Below are positions 38,629 through 49,449 of a stretch of 64,000 bases of DNA, piece after piece. The first letter of the stretch is position 1. Each line of letters opens with the position of its first letter. The position numbers were made by a program, and so were the translations under genes. The notes under the pieces are model-generated. The model saw only the letters and a program-made list of their open reading frames with translations, ran no database searches and was not told the DNA's origin. The stretch comes from Vibrio maritimus (GTDB lineage: Bacteria; Pseudomonadota; Gammaproteobacteria; Enterobacterales; Vibrionaceae). The DNA lies in NCBI GenBank assembly GCA_003263775.1, contig JYJJ01000079.1, positions 744,001 to 808,000 of the forward strand, written 5' to 3'.

Positions 38629-39015
38629 GCGATCCTTCTTTTTCATGACTTCCTGTTTTGCAAATTCATTGTTGCATGAAGCGACTTCTATATTAAAGAC
38701 CAAGTATAAAAATAAAGCGTGCTCTCGGTAACATTTTCGGAAACTGTGTTTCCTATAGGAAATTTCTGATTGATTGTTTGAGCCGACAGAGGTATGTTAT
38801 CGGCTTGTTAGATGAAGAGATGCACTTACGCGCTGATGAGTCAACGGAAGCCCTTTACTCGACAGCACGTTTACTGAATGATTTTCGTCCTACTTATTGG
38901 GACTTATTCGCGCCGCTGTTTTGAACAGTTTGCCTGTTCTTACAGTACTAAGACACGACGCAATCGACACCATGAAAAACACAAACGTCGATTGAACAAT
39001 GGAAGGTTTACCGCC
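38629..39015. other. Regulator / glyA divergent region and glyA leader
   Basis: A 387-bp gap. It holds the shared operator at 38739-38758 and, just before glyA, an 8-bp inverted repeat (CAATCGAC at 38961, GTCGATTG at 38987) enclosing most of a 7-codon open frame MKNTNVD (38971-38994). Confidence 0.6.
38739..38758. promoter_or_regulatory. Shared gcv operator, glyA copy
   Basis: GGAAAC-TGT-GTTTCC followed by TATAG, matching the gcvT copy outside the 3-base spacer. It also lies 110 bp upstream of the regulator gene, so autoregulation is possible. Confidence 0.65.
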
Positions 39016-40323
39016 ATGAATGCTCAGTACTCAAAAAGCTATCCAAATCACAGCCTAGAAAACTTCTTCTCAACCAACTTGTCTGCGACAGACGATGCTG
39101 TGTTCACCGGAATCCAAGCAGAGTTCGCTCGCCAGAATGACCAAATCGAGCTAATTGCTTCTGAAAACATCGTTTCCAAAGCAGTTATGCAAGCACAAGG
39201 CACTTGCCTAACCAATAAATACGCCGAAGGCTATCCAAACCGTCGCTATTACGGTGGTTGTGAGCATGTTGATACTGTAGAAGCTATTGCTATCGAACGT
39301 GCAAAGTCTCTTTTTAAGTGCGAATACGCAAACGTTCAACCGCACTCTGGTGCTCAAGCGAATGGCGCAGTAAAACTAGCGCTACTTCAACCTGGCGACA
39401 CCATCATGGGCATGTCTCTTGATGCAGGCGGTCACCTTACTCACGGCGCTCGCCCTGCGCTTTCTGGTAAGTGGTTTAATGCTGTTCAATACGGTGTGGA
39501 CAAAGAAACCCTAGAGATTAACTACGACGACGTACGTGCTCTAGCTGTTGAACACAAACCGAAAATGATCATCGCTGGCGGTAGTGCAATTCCACGCGTT
39601 ATCGACTTTGCTAAATTCCGTGAAATCGCGGACGAAGTTGGCGCTATCCTAATGGTCGACATGGCGCACATCGCAGGTCTGATTGCGACAGGCGCGCACC
39701 CTAGCCCACTGCCACACGCACATGTTGTCACCACGACAACACACAAAACATTGCGCGGCCCTCGTGGTGGCATGATCCTGACGAATCACGAAGACATCAT
39801 TAAGAAAATCAACTCAGCGGTATTCCCTGGCCTTCAAGGCGGTCCGCTGATGCACGTGATTGCCGCTAAAGCTGTCGCGTTTGGTGAGGCTCTTGGCCCA
39901 CAATTCTCAACTTATATCGATTCAGTGATCGCGAACGCAAAAGTACTTTCTGAAGTATTGCAAACTCGCGGTTGCGACATCGTGACTGGCGGCACTGACA
40001 CTCATCTTATGCTTGTTGACCTACGTCCAAAAGGACTTAAAGGCAATAAAGCTGAAGAAGCCTTAGAGCGTGCAGGCATCACATGTAACAAAAACGGCAT
40101 CCCGTTCGACACAGAAAAACCTATGATTACTTCTGGTATTCGTTTAGGGACGCCAGCTGGAACCACCCGTGGTTTTGGCACCGAAGAATTTAAACTCATT
40201 GGTGAGTGGATTGGTGACGTGTTAGACGGCCTAGTGGAAAGCCCAGAAGGCAATCCAGAGGTCGAGAAACGCGTACGTAAAGAAGTGAAGGCGCTGTGCG
40301 CTCGCTTCCCACTCTACACTTAA
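39016..40323 (+). CDS. glyA: GlyA serine hydroxymethyltransferase
   Basis: PLP enzyme that interconverts serine and glycine with tetrahydrofolate; 435 residues, intact. Motifs: LIASENIVSKAVMQAQG, NKYAEGYPNRRYYGGCEHVD, the PLP-lysine region VVTTTTHKTLRGPRGG, and GIRLGTPAGTTRGF. The start at 39016 (MNAQYSKSYPNHS) has GGAAGG upstream; an upstream in-frame ATG would add 46 non-family residues. Placed with gcvH and gcvP, it links glycine cleavage to serine formation. Vibrios usually carry another glyA copy. Confidence 0.95.
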   Translation: MNAQYSKSYPNHSLENFFSTNLSATDDAVFTGIQAEFARQNDQIELIASENIVSKAVMQAQGTCLTNKYAEGYPNRRYYGGCEHVDTVEAIAIERAKSLFKCEYANVQPHSGAQANGAVKLALLQPGDTIMGMSLDAGGHLTHGARPALSGKWFNAVQYGVDKETLEINYDDVRALAVEHKPKMIIAGGSAIPRVIDFAKFREIADEVGAILMVDMAHIAGLIATGAHPSPLPHAHVVTTTTHKTLRGPRGGMILTNHEDIIKKINSAVFPGLQGGPLMHVIAAKAVAFGEALGPQFSTYIDSVIANAKVLSEVLQTRGCDIVTGGTDTHLMLVDLRPKGLKGNKAEEALERAGITCNKNGIPFDTEKPMITSGIRLGTPAGTTRGFGTEEFKLIGEWIGDVLDGLVESPEGNPEVEKRVRKEVKALCARFPLYT

Positions 40324-40358
40324 AGAACAAAACATCCTTAATTTTTGGAGATAAAGCA

Positions 40359-40739
40359 ATGGACAACACTTTGAAGTTTTCTGACAGCCACGAATGGGTA
40401 CGCGACAATGGTGACGGTACTGTGACTATCGGTATTTCAGAGCACGCTCAAGAAATGCTAGGTGACGTAGTGTTCGTTGACCTACCAGAAGTAGAAGACG
40501 AAATCGAAGCAGGCGAAAGCTTCTCTCTAGTTGAGTCTGTTAAAGCAGCGTCTGACATCTACGCACCAATCACTGGTGAAATCGTTGAAATCAACGAAGA
40601 ACTAGAAGACAGCCCAGAGCTTATCAACGAAGAGTCTTACGAAGGTGGCTGGATTGTTAAGGTGAAAATGTCTGATGCTTCTGAGCTAGACAACCTTAAG
40701 AGCGCTGAAGAATACCTAGCGTCTATCGAAGACGAATAA
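40359..40739 (+). CDS. gcvH: GcvH glycine cleavage H-protein
   Basis: Lipoyl carrier of the glycine cleavage complex, 126 residues. The lipoylated lysine is in FSLVESVKAASDIYAPITGE (about residue 65), and the C-terminus LKSAEEYLASIEDE is typical. Start 40359 has TTTTTGGAG upstream. It follows glyA by 35 bp. Confidence 0.97.
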   Translation: MDNTLKFSDSHEWVRDNGDGTVTIGISEHAQEMLGDVVFVDLPEVEDEIEAGESFSLVESVKAASDIYAPITGEIVEINEELEDSPELINEESYEGGWIVKVKMSDASELDNLKSAEEYLASIEDE

Positions 40740-40753
40740 GCTATACGTACTAT

Positions 40754-40784
40754 AAGCTGCCCGCGGTTGGGCAGCTTATTTTTT
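40754..40784 (+). terminator. Terminator-like hairpin between gcvH and gcvP
   Basis: Perfect 9-bp stem AAGCTGCCC / GGGCAGCTT with a 6-base loop and a T-rich tail, inside what should be a glyA-gcvH-gcvP operon. Confidence 0.85.
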
Positions 40785-40823
40785 AAAGGTCTCGCAGAGG
40801 ATCTTTGAGAAGGTAAGGGAACC

Positions 40824-43686
40824 ATGACTGAATTACTCAACAGCCTAAGCACACAAAATGAATTTGTTGCTCGCCACAATGGGCCAAACAAATCTGACCA
40901 ACAGAAAATGCTGGACGCGATTAACGTTCTAAACCTAGACACGCTTATCGACGAGACTGTCCCAGCGCAAATCCGCCTAGAACAACCGATGACGCTAGAT
41001 GCTCCGATGAGCGAAGCTGACATGCTGGTAGAAATGAAAAAGTTCGCGGATTTGAACCAAGTAAAACGCACATTTATCGGTCAGGGTTACTACAACACCT
41101 TCACACCAAATGTGATTCTGCGAAACGTATTAGAGAACCCAGGTTGGTACACAGCGTACACGCCATATCAGCCAGAGATCTCTCAAGGTCGTCTTGAGTC
41201 ATTGCTGAACTACCAGCAAATGGTGATGGACCTAACGGGCATGGAGATTGCGAACGCGTCTCTACTTGACGAAGCAACTGCTGCAGCAGAAGCGATGACG
41301 CTGTGTAAGCGTGCAGGTAAGAGCAAGAGCAAAGTCTTCTTCGTGGCAGACGACGTGCACCCACAAACACTTGAAGTGGTAAAAACTCGCGCTGAATTTA
41401 TCGGCTTTGAAGTTCAAGTCGGTTCTTTAGAATCTCTGCCAGAGCAAGACGTATTTGGCGCGCTAGTTCAATACCCTGGCACAACAGGTGAAGTTCGCGA
41501 CCTAACTGACATCATCGCTGCGGCGCAAGCAAACAAGACGCTTGTTACTGTTGCAACTGACCTACTTGCTTCTGCACTGCTTAAGCCAGCGGGTGAGATG
41601 GGCGCGGACGTGGTTATCGGCTCTGCACAACGCTTTGGTGTACCTATGGGCTACGGCGGTCCACACGCAGCGTTCATGGCAACCAAAGATAAGCACAAAC
41701 GCACTATGCCAGGTCGTGTTATCGGTGTATCTATCGATACCAACGGTAATCAAGCACTGCGCATGGCAATGCAGACTCGTGAGCAGCACATCCGCCGCGA
41801 GAAAGCGACATCGAACATCTGCACTGCGCAGGCGCTGCTAGCCAACATGGCGGCGTTCTACGCGGTATACCACGGTGAGGAAGGTCTTAAGACTATCGCT
41901 CGCCGTACGCACCACATGACGGCAATTCTAGCGGCAGGTCTAACGAAAGCTGGCTATGAACTAGCTCACAACAGCTTCTTCGATACCATCACTGTTAATA
42001 CTGGTGACAACACAGACAAGCTAGTCCAAAAAGCTTTAGCGTCTGACATCAACCTTCGTCAGCTAGAAGGCCAAATTGGTATCAGCTTCGATGAAACCAC
42101 CACTATCGAAGACATCAACGTTCTATTTGCTGTGTTTGAAGTAAAAGAAAGCGTTGAAACTCTATCTACAGAAATTGCTGACAACGAGTTTGCAGCGATT
42201 CCTGAAAACTGCCGTCGTACCTCTCGCTACCTAACCCACCCTGTGTTTAACACTCACCACAGTGAAACACAGATGATGCGTTACCTAAAACAGCTAGAGA
42301 ACAAAGACTTCTCACTAACGCACGGCATGATCCCTCTAGGCAGCTGCACCATGAAGCTAAACGCAGCCGCGAGATGATCCCTGTAACGTGGCCAGAGTTT
42401 GGCTCTATCCACCCATTCGCACCACTTGATCAAGCAGCGGGCTACACAGCCCTAGCGGATGATCTTAAGAAGAAGCTGTGCGAAATCACAGGCTACGATG
42501 AGTTCTCACTTCAGCCTAACTCAGGTGCATCAGGTGAGTACGCTGGCCTAATCGCAATCCAGCGCTACCACGAAAGCCGTGGCGAAGGTCACCGTAACGT
42601 GTGTCTGATCCCAAGCTCTGCGCACGGTACTAACCCTGCAACGGCGTCTATGGTGTCAATGAAAGTGGTTGTCGTTAAGTGTGACGACAACGGCAACATC
42701 GATACTGACGATCTAGCAGCGAAGATCGAGAAGCACCGTGACAACCTATCGAGCATCATGATCACCTACCCTTCTACGCACGGCGTGTACGAAGAGCACG
42801 TGAAAGAAGTGTGCGAAATGGTTCATGAAGCTGGCGGTCAGGTTTACCTAGATGGCGCGAACATGAACGCTCAGGTTGGTCTAACGAACCCAGGCTTCAT
42901 TGGTTCTGACGTATCGCACCTTAACCTACACAAAACCTTCTGTATCCCACACGGCGGTGGCGGTCCAGGTATGGGCCCTATCGGTGTTAAATCACACCTA
43001 GCGCCATTCCTACCAGGTCACATCGAGAACGGTGTTGAAGGCGAAGACTACGCAGTTTCTGCAGCCGACCTTGCAGCGCTTCAATCCTACCAATCTCGTG
43101 GGCATACATCGCGATGATGGGTGAAGCTGGCCTAACGGATGCAACCAAAGTCGCTATCCTAAACGCGAACTACGTGATGGAGCGTCTACTTCCGCACTAC
43201 CCTGTTCTTTACCGTGGCACCAACGGCCGCGTAGCACACGAATGTATTATCGACATTCGTCCGCTGAAAGAAGAAACAGGCATCAGCGAAGAAGACATCG
43301 CTAAGCGTCTAATGGACTACGGCTTCCACGCACCAACCATGTCATTCCCTGTAGCGGGTACACTTATGGTTGAACCTACAGAGTCTGAAGATCTTGAAGA
43401 GCTAGACCGTTTCTGCGAAGCGATGATCGCTATCCGCGAAGAAATGACGCAAGTGAAAGACGGCGTATGGCCACTAGACAACAACCCACTAGTGAATGCA
43501 CCACACACTCAAGTTGACCTTTCAAAAGATGAATGGGACCGCCCATACTCTCGCGAACTCGGCTGCTTCCCATCTTCTCACCAGAGAACGTGGAAGTACT
43601 GGCCAACGGTTAACCGCGTAGACAACGTTTACGGTGACCGTAATCTGATTTGTTCTTGTCCTTCGATTGAGAACTATGAAGATTAA
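40824..43686 (+). CDS. gcvP: GcvP glycine dehydrogenase (decarboxylating), two frameshifts
   Basis: P-protein of the glycine cleavage system, a PLP enzyme of about 954 residues. The N-half shows FIGQGYYNTFTPNVILRNVLENPGWYTAYTPYQPEISQGRLE; the C-half has the PLP region LNLHKTFCIPHGGGGPGMGPI. Breaks: one G missing at 42371 (true KLNAAAEMIPVTWPEFG) and one G missing at 43073 (true ADLGSASILPISWAYIAMMGEAG). Both repairs restore invariant text, so the gene is intact in the organism. It ends normally at CSCPSIENYED. Confidence 0.95.
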
Positions 43687-43712
43687 TGAAGTTGGTTAAC
43701 TTCTAGAAAGTG

Positions 43713-43742
43713 AAAAGCGAACCCTTGTGGTTCGCTTTTTTG
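43713..43742 (+). terminator. Intrinsic terminator after gcvP
   Basis: Stem AAAAGCGAACC / GGTTCGCTTTT with a 5-base loop and T tract. Confidence 0.92.
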
Positions 43743-43771
43743 TTATGACCATGAATCGATTTGCCCTCGAA

Positions 43772-45698
43772 TTAATTTTTAAAGAAATCTTCGAAGTTAT
43801 TGTTCTCAGGGTTATCGAAAAACGCTGAAAAGTCATAATCTTTCAAGTGCGATTTTGAATAGTTATCTATAGTAACGCTATCTAGACCGTAGCCATACAC
43901 TTGGTAGCCGAACACTAAACCATCTAAAGGATGTGTTCCATCTGATCCAGCGACAGATAGAGGAGAGTCTGTTGCAATCGCAGTGTTAAGTTGTAATACA
44001 TCGTACAGCAGGGTGCTTGCGAGTTTAACACCATCTAGATAAACACTCATGGTCTCGCTACCTGTATCCGGCGAGCGATCAAACTTCGCTGTTATCGTAT
44101 GCTTTTCTACCCCCAATGAACTAGGAAGCGCAGCTTGAACTCCATATCGATTTCCGGTTTCATTCGCTCTAAACTTGATTTTGCCACTCTCAATAAATAA
44201 CCCCCACCCTTCATCTTCAGAAACTTTATTGCCTTTTCTCGCTAAGAACTGGGTGGTTTGTGTGCTGGCCGTTGAGGACAAAGAAAAATTAACAGTAATG
44301 GTTAAATCACCCGCTTGCGGGTCAAGTTCAGGTTGGTGCGGAGCGCCAATTGAACTGTTTATCGGAGAAAGGCCATCTGAATAATGTTGATTCACTATGG
44401 TTGGAATATAAGCATCTTTTGAACCAGTCACCTTTTCTAGGTTCGCTTCGATATAATAAATCCCATCGCGGCTCGTCGCGCCTTCTTCATACAAGATACC
44501 AACACTAAAATCATCGTTAACGACCAGATCGCTGTATTCGGAAATGCTGCTATTGTAACGATACGCATGTGTCCACGTTCTGCCTTCATCATAGCTTACG
44601 CGAAGGGTTCCAAACTTGCGTTCAGAAGTGTGTGCAGGGTTAGAGAAGAGTAGACGAGAGACACCAGTTTCACCTTTATCAGAGCTATAACGTATCACCG
44701 AAGACTGCACACGAGGAGAGATCAACGCAGGGTCATAACCAATATTCCGCCAATAATTTGTACTGCCAGGCTGTGGGATATAGTCGTATTCGCTCCCCAT
44801 CCAGCTCTCTCCACCATCTTTACTGTAGGATACCGCTCGCACTGCTCCAATAGACCGATGGTAGTTACGCATATTCATATACACCCAACCGTTATCAAGT
44901 TGTTCCGCCATATTTTCATTGGTATCAGGGCCTACAGTGGCATTAAGAACAAAAGTATCAGTCGCAGGATCAAGCGTAAATGAATGGGAATACATGCGGT
45001 AACTGCCCGTCGTAAAACCATGCTTGGACTCTGTATGATTTGCAGGGAAAAGTAATTTGCCATTCTCCAGTTTCAAGGCATGCCCAGGCGTGATCGCGTA
45101 CCAAGTCCAAAGCCCTTTATCAAAAGATTCATTAGCCGCGTTCGGATGAACGATGGAATCGATATTCGCTGGCTCGGACGCATAATCCGTCCAAGTTTGA
45201 CCGTTGTCTGCGCTACGAATGTAATATACTGAAGCGCGGTAACGATTGTTGTCTTGATTTATTTTTCCTTCGCTAATGGCCTCATCACTGTCCGGGTTTT
45301 GGGAATCGTAGTTGACGTTATATACAAGGTGTACTTTGCCTTCATCATCCACAACAGGCGCTGGATTTCTGGTCACTTTTCCACCATGATCTGCCACAAT
45401 AGAAATGGGTCCCCACGTACCTGTTAGATCTCGTTTACGCATAACAATTTCTGTATTGGCGTCATGATCGGAGCAACTGAACTCTCGCCCCTCAGCAAAT
45501 GCCATTAACTCTCCAGATGCCAACTTTACAATCGCCGGAATCCTGTAACACGCATAATTTGGAACTGCTGGGTTTCCGTAATCTTTACCATTTTCAAAAA
45601 CAAATAGTTCGGTTTTGTTCCGGAACACCCACCCCATTTGAAGCGTATGCGCCAAAACTTGTACTGCAAATAGCCAAAAACAATATTTTCCTGTTCAT
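43772..45698 (-). CDS. nanH: Secreted sialidase (GH33) with C-terminal LamG-like domain (one frameshift)
   Basis: Exo-alpha-sialidase that frees sialic acid outside the cell. The main frame shows the RIP motif in CYRIPAIVKLASGELMAFAEGR, three Asp boxes (SADNGQTW, SKDGGESW, SYDEGRTW) and MNMRNYHRSIGAVRAVS; residues from about 400 look like a LamG/concanavalin-type sugar-binding domain. The signal peptide MNRKILFLAICSTSFGAYA lies in another frame, starting at 45698 with an AAGGA site. Removing one A/T from the run at 45613-45616 joins it as VPEQTELFVFENG, total about 641 residues. This is not the domain plan of V. cholerae NanH. A NanR-like site lies upstream. Confidence 0.88.
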
Positions 45699-45790
45699 GC
45701 TTTTTCCTTGCTTTTTGAGTTATTCAACAAGCACATTCATATGTGCTCTCTCGCACAGTACAACATCAACCGCAAGATACCTGCGCACTA

Positions 45791-45808
45791 CTATACCTAT
45801 TACACCAA
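45791..45808. promoter_or_regulatory. NanR-like operator upstream of the sialidase
   Basis: On the minus strand TTGGTGTAATAGGTATAG, close to the NanR double GGTATA element (TGGTATAACAGGTATA) seen at nanA and tctC. It lies 93 bp upstream of the sialidase start. Confidence 0.6.
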
Positions 45809-45965
45809 AAAGAAACTAAGAGCCCCTTGATGAATGTAATCGCTGTGATTAGCAAACTTATCTCTACGAAAATCGTGACGCCCGAAGAGATAAGTACATT
45901 GGAGATGTAAATTCGTTTCTTAGCGAATCAAATTGAAATATCGTTAAAATACCCTAAAACATTCG

Positions 45966-46669
45966 CTATTTTTCGATCCTCATGACCGCATCTAGATGCT
46001 CTCGCATACATTGTTCTGCTTTGTTTGGATCCCCTTCGCTATAGCCGTATAAATCATCACGTGCTCATGGTAATTTTGTGTATGATACGGAGTGTAATCC
46101 GCAGGGTCTCGCGTCATGATTAGCCAAGAAATTAATGACTCATAAAGTGATGAAACCATTGGATTATCAATCATATCGATAATACAACGATGAAATGCGA
46201 TGTCAGATTTCACGAAGGCATCATAGTCTTGGCAATGAGTCTTATTTTGTTCTAATACTGCATGTAGCTTTTTCAAGTCATCTTCGCTACGAACAAGCGC
46301 GGCTTCTCTTACGATAGCGATTTCGAATAGTTGCCTTAAGTGTTCAAATTGACGCTTTTCATCTTTTTGAGACAGTAGACCAATCGCTAGCCCCGAAACG
46401 TTGTTCATTAAGGTTTGCGTACATGGCTTAGTCACGCGTGTTTTTTCACCGCTCTTAATTTCTACTAAGCCCTTCTGAGATAACTTCATTAAAGCTTCTC
46501 TTACAGACGGTCTACCTACATCAAACGCACTCATTAGCTCACGCTCAGAAGGTAATGTATCCCCTTCTTTCAATGTGTTGTTGATGATCAGCTTTTCCAA
46601 CTCTTCAGCAACACTATCGGATAGTTTTGTTTTCTTCATTGGTTTCAGCGGAAAGGATGTAAACTCCAT
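45966..46669 (-). CDS. nanR: NanR-type GntR/FadR-family sialic acid repressor (one frameshift)
   Basis: A 234-residue regulator. The winged HTH (residues about 12-75) reads KKTKLSDSVAEELEKLI, LPSERELMSAFDVGRPSVREALMKL, close to E. coli NanR, and the FCD effector domain has DIAFHRCIIDMIDNPM and NYHEHVMIYTAIAKG. Adding one C to the CCCC at 46031-46034 restores AKGDPNKAEQCMREHLDAVM and the stop at 45966. E. coli-type GGTATA repeats at three promoters fit this regulator. V. vulnificus and many other vibrios use an RpiR-type NanR instead, so this one is notable. Confidence 0.88.
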
Positions 46670-46763
46670 AAGAGCTTCCTTATATAAAATAAACTTCTAC
46701 TCGAAGAGCACTTACCATACTCAACACCTATGCAACGGCGAACATTAAAGGTCGAATTTAGTG

Positions 46764-47677
46764 CTAGTCTCTAAACTCTGGAAGCAGTTCAGCCATCACT
46801 TTTAATTTTTTTGCTATATCTCTCGCCGGGATTGAAGCAAAAGGGAATCTCATCGTTGATTCCATATCCGCCCAACCACCAAGCGTTGCCATAAATTTAT
46901 CTACGGCAGCATTACAATAGCCTTCATTTGCTATATAGGGAGCTATCTCTTGCGCCATATATTGCTGAATTCTTGCCTCAAGCTCTAAAGCTGAAGGCTC
47001 TAATCTTAAGCACTCTTCTGTCCACTTCTGGGTAGCAATAGGATTAAGGCAACACACATTGGAATACGCACCTTTTGCCCCTTTATGAGCATCAGTAGCT
47101 AAGTAGTGCCCTGCGACGAAAACAGAGGCTTTTTGTGCTAGACCACTTTTTTCTATGTCGTCTGTAATCCTTGGCAACTTAAAGCGACTAGGTTAGGTAT
47201 ATTATCATACAGTTCTACCAGTTGATGAGCTGATAACCTAACCTTAGCATGCGGTGGATTGTATAAGACCAGATTTACCCCATTGGCCGATTTTGCCGCG
47301 GCTTCTAAAAACACCATAGCCACGTCAAGTGAGCATGGGAACCATTCTGGCAGTATTACTTGTATCGCTGTTGGAGAAAGACTTGAGGCAAACTTCACTC
47401 GCTCAATGGCTTCTTGAGGGTGGCAATGACACGCACCCACCTGAAAAGGCATATTCTTTTTATGACACTTTTCCGCCAACAGACGATTAATGGATTGGAA
47501 CTCCGCTTCACTTTGGGTGTAGAACTCCCCTGCGGTACCGTTGGAATAGATACCATCTACAACGGCATTGATGTAGTAATCGATCTGAGTAGACAGTTTT
47601 TCAAAGTCTATCGCTTCATCGTTAATAGGGAGCAAAAGCGTTGCCCAGTTGCCTGAAATAACATCCCTAACGCTCAT
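46764..47677 (-). CDS. DHDPS/NAL-family class I aldolase, second aldolase of the locus (one frameshift)
   Basis: A 304-residue (beta/alpha)8 lyase of the dihydrodipicolinate synthase / N-acetylneuraminate lyase family. It shows the substrate-carboxylate loop YSNGTAGEFYTQS, the tyrosine in VLYNPPHAK, and after repair (one T at 47179-47180) the Schiff-base lysine in NLVALKLPRITDD. The YNPPHAK text differs from NanA, so it may cleave a related keto-acid sugar. Its start overlaps the YhcH gene stop by 4 bp (ATGA), so it belongs to the transporter operon. Confidence 0.85.
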
Positions 47678-48141
47678 AACTTTGATGCTCTTACTTTAAT
47701 TACGACTTTATCTATCTCATCTCCATATCCTGCCCTTGATACCATGGGTCTGTGCCACTGATAGGGATAGAACACACAGTACTGCCCCTGCTCTAATGTA
47801 ATAAACTGCTCGTTTGCAACCTTAGATTTAAGTTCACAATCATTTTTAAAAGGTAAAGTAGCTATGGCGGTTGAATCTTCAGACTCAACACAGAAACCAA
47901 TCGTTTCAGTGCCTGACAATGTAAGGTGGATATCAACGTACTCCTGGTGCATTTCCGCCATTGAATCAGCGACACTTTGCGCCTGAGTTCGAACTCGGTT
48001 GACAAAGATATCCTCACCACATATTTCACTGATACCGTCAGGCAATATTGAAAGATCTTCAGCTAGCACCCTTCGAATAATAGAATCAATGGAAGAGTCA
48101 GTAGACGAACTATCAATGTTTGAAATTATCATCATTATCAC
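47674..48141 (-). CDS. YhcH/YjgK/YiaL-family protein (NanQ-like)
   Basis: A 155-residue cupin-like DUF386 protein: EYVDIHLTLSGTETIGFC, QYCVFYPYQWHRPMV and 'DKVVIKVRA' match the family. In E. coli the nan-linked member (NanQ/YhcH) speeds anomer conversion of sialic acid. It lies 31 bp after the TRAP large-subunit gene and overlaps the aldolase gene. The start among three nearby ATG codons is uncertain. Confidence 0.85.
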   Translation of the reverse strand: MIMMIISNIDSSSTDSSIDSIIRRVLAEDLSILPDGISEICGEDIFVNRVRTQAQSVADSMAEMHQEYVDIHLTLSGTETIGFCVESEDSTAIATLPFKNDCELKSKVANEQFITLEQGQYCVFYPYQWHRPMVSRAGYGDEIDKVVIKVRASKL

Positions 48142-48172
48142 CTGCTATCACTCGCCACTACCGACTGCTTAA

Positions 48173-49438
48173 TCAAAGAAAATAGTTCGGTAGAAACAGC
48201 ACCATCTTAGGAAATAGAATGATCATCCCAAGAACAAAAATTAACGGAATTAAGAAGATAAGTACTGATTTTGCCAATGTCTCATAAGCGATATTACCCA
48301 CCTTAGCAACAACAAAGAGCGATACCCCCATAGGTGGCGTCAGAATACCAAGCATCATATTCATTACAACAACAATGCCAAAGTGTACAGGATCGATTCC
48401 TAAACTGACTGTAATTGGAAGTAAGATAGGCACTAAAATCAGTAATAATGCTAACGTTTCAATAAAAGCTCCCAATATGAAAAGCATGATGGAAACCAGT
48501 ACGAGAAACACAAGCGGTGAGTCGGTAACTTGTAAAAATAGCTCCGCAGCTTTCAAGGGAATATCTTCTTTGATAATGACGTATCCAAATAAACCTACAC
48601 CACCAATCAAGAAACCAATAACTGCTGAAGTGTTGACTGTCTCATGAACTAGTTCTATGAAACGTTTAAAGGTTAACTCTCGGTAAACCACGAATCCTAA
48701 GAACATCGCATACAAAGAAGCAACTACTGCAGCCTCTGTAGGTGTTACAATGCCAGAAAATATACCACCAATGATTAGTACTGGAGTTAATAGAGCTAAT
48801 GCTGCGTCTTTAAAGGAATAGCAAATTGTTTTAAATGAAGCTCTTGGGTAGACCGAATAACCTTTTTTCTTAGCGATTATGTACACCATTATCATTAATG
48901 CTAGTGCACATAAAAGTGCAGGTACGATTCCTGCCAAAAACAACGCGCCGACTGAAGCGCCAGACATAACACCATAAATAACGATTGGAATACTTGGCGG
49001 CATAAGTGGCCCAATGACGCTCGAAGCTGCTGTGATAGCGCCTGCGAAGCCATCATCATAACCTTCATCTCGCATCGCTTTTATTTCCAACTGACCTAGC
49101 CCACCAGCATCAGCGTGGGCAGAGCCAGACATGCCAGAGAACAATAAACTTGCTAAAACATTGACGTGCCCTAGCGAACCAGTCAAATGGCCAGTTAAGT
49201 CACGGGCAAACTTAAACATCTTGTCGGTTATACCCGCAGAATTCATGAGTAATCCGCTAAAGATAAAAAAAGGAACAGCCAGAAGCGGGAAAGAGTTTAA
49301 CCCAGCAATAATTTTTTGTGGCGCTAAAGCAATTCCACCATTCATCATTAGATAGATGATTGAAACAACGTAAAGTGTGAATGCTACTGGCATGCCTACT
49401 GCTAATAAAGCACCCCATCCACCAAAAATACCAAACAT
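48173..49438 (-). CDS. siaM: SiaM: TRAP transporter large membrane subunit
   Basis: DctM-type protein, 421 residues, about 12 membrane segments. Signature text includes NSFPLLAVPFFIFSGLLMNSAGI, SGMSGSAHADAGGLG, AASSVIGPLMPPSIPIVIYG and LGILTPPMGVSLFVV. It forms the sodium-driven membrane part with SiaQ. It lies 11 bp after siaQ. Confidence 0.93.
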   Translation of the reverse strand: MFGIFGGWGALLAVGMPVAFTLYVVSIIYLMMNGGIALAPQKIIAGLNSFPLLAVPFFIFSGLLMNSAGITDKMFKFARDLTGHLTGSLGHVNVLASLLFSGMSGSAHADAGGLGQLEIKAMRDEGYDDGFAGAITAASSVIGPLMPPSIPIVIYGVMSGASVGALFLAGIVPALLCALALMIMVYIIAKKKGYSVYPRASFKTICYSFKDAALALLTPVLIIGGIFSGIVTPTEAAVVASLYAMFLGFVVYRELTFKRFIELVHETVNTSAVIGFLIGGVGLFGYVIIKEDIPLKAAELFLQVTDSPLVFLVLVSIMLFILGAFIETLALLLILVPILLPITVSLGIDPVHFGIVVVMNMMLGILTPPMGVSLFVVAKVGNIAYETLAKSVLIFLIPLIFVLGMIILFPKMVLFLPNYFL

Positions 49439-49449
49439 AATCCTTTACC

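Noticed and set aside
40824..43686. gcvP as three separate genes, or programmed frameshifting
   Set aside because: Both breaks are repaired by one base in a GG run with conserved residues restored, and the same error type recurs across the window; sequencing error is simpler.
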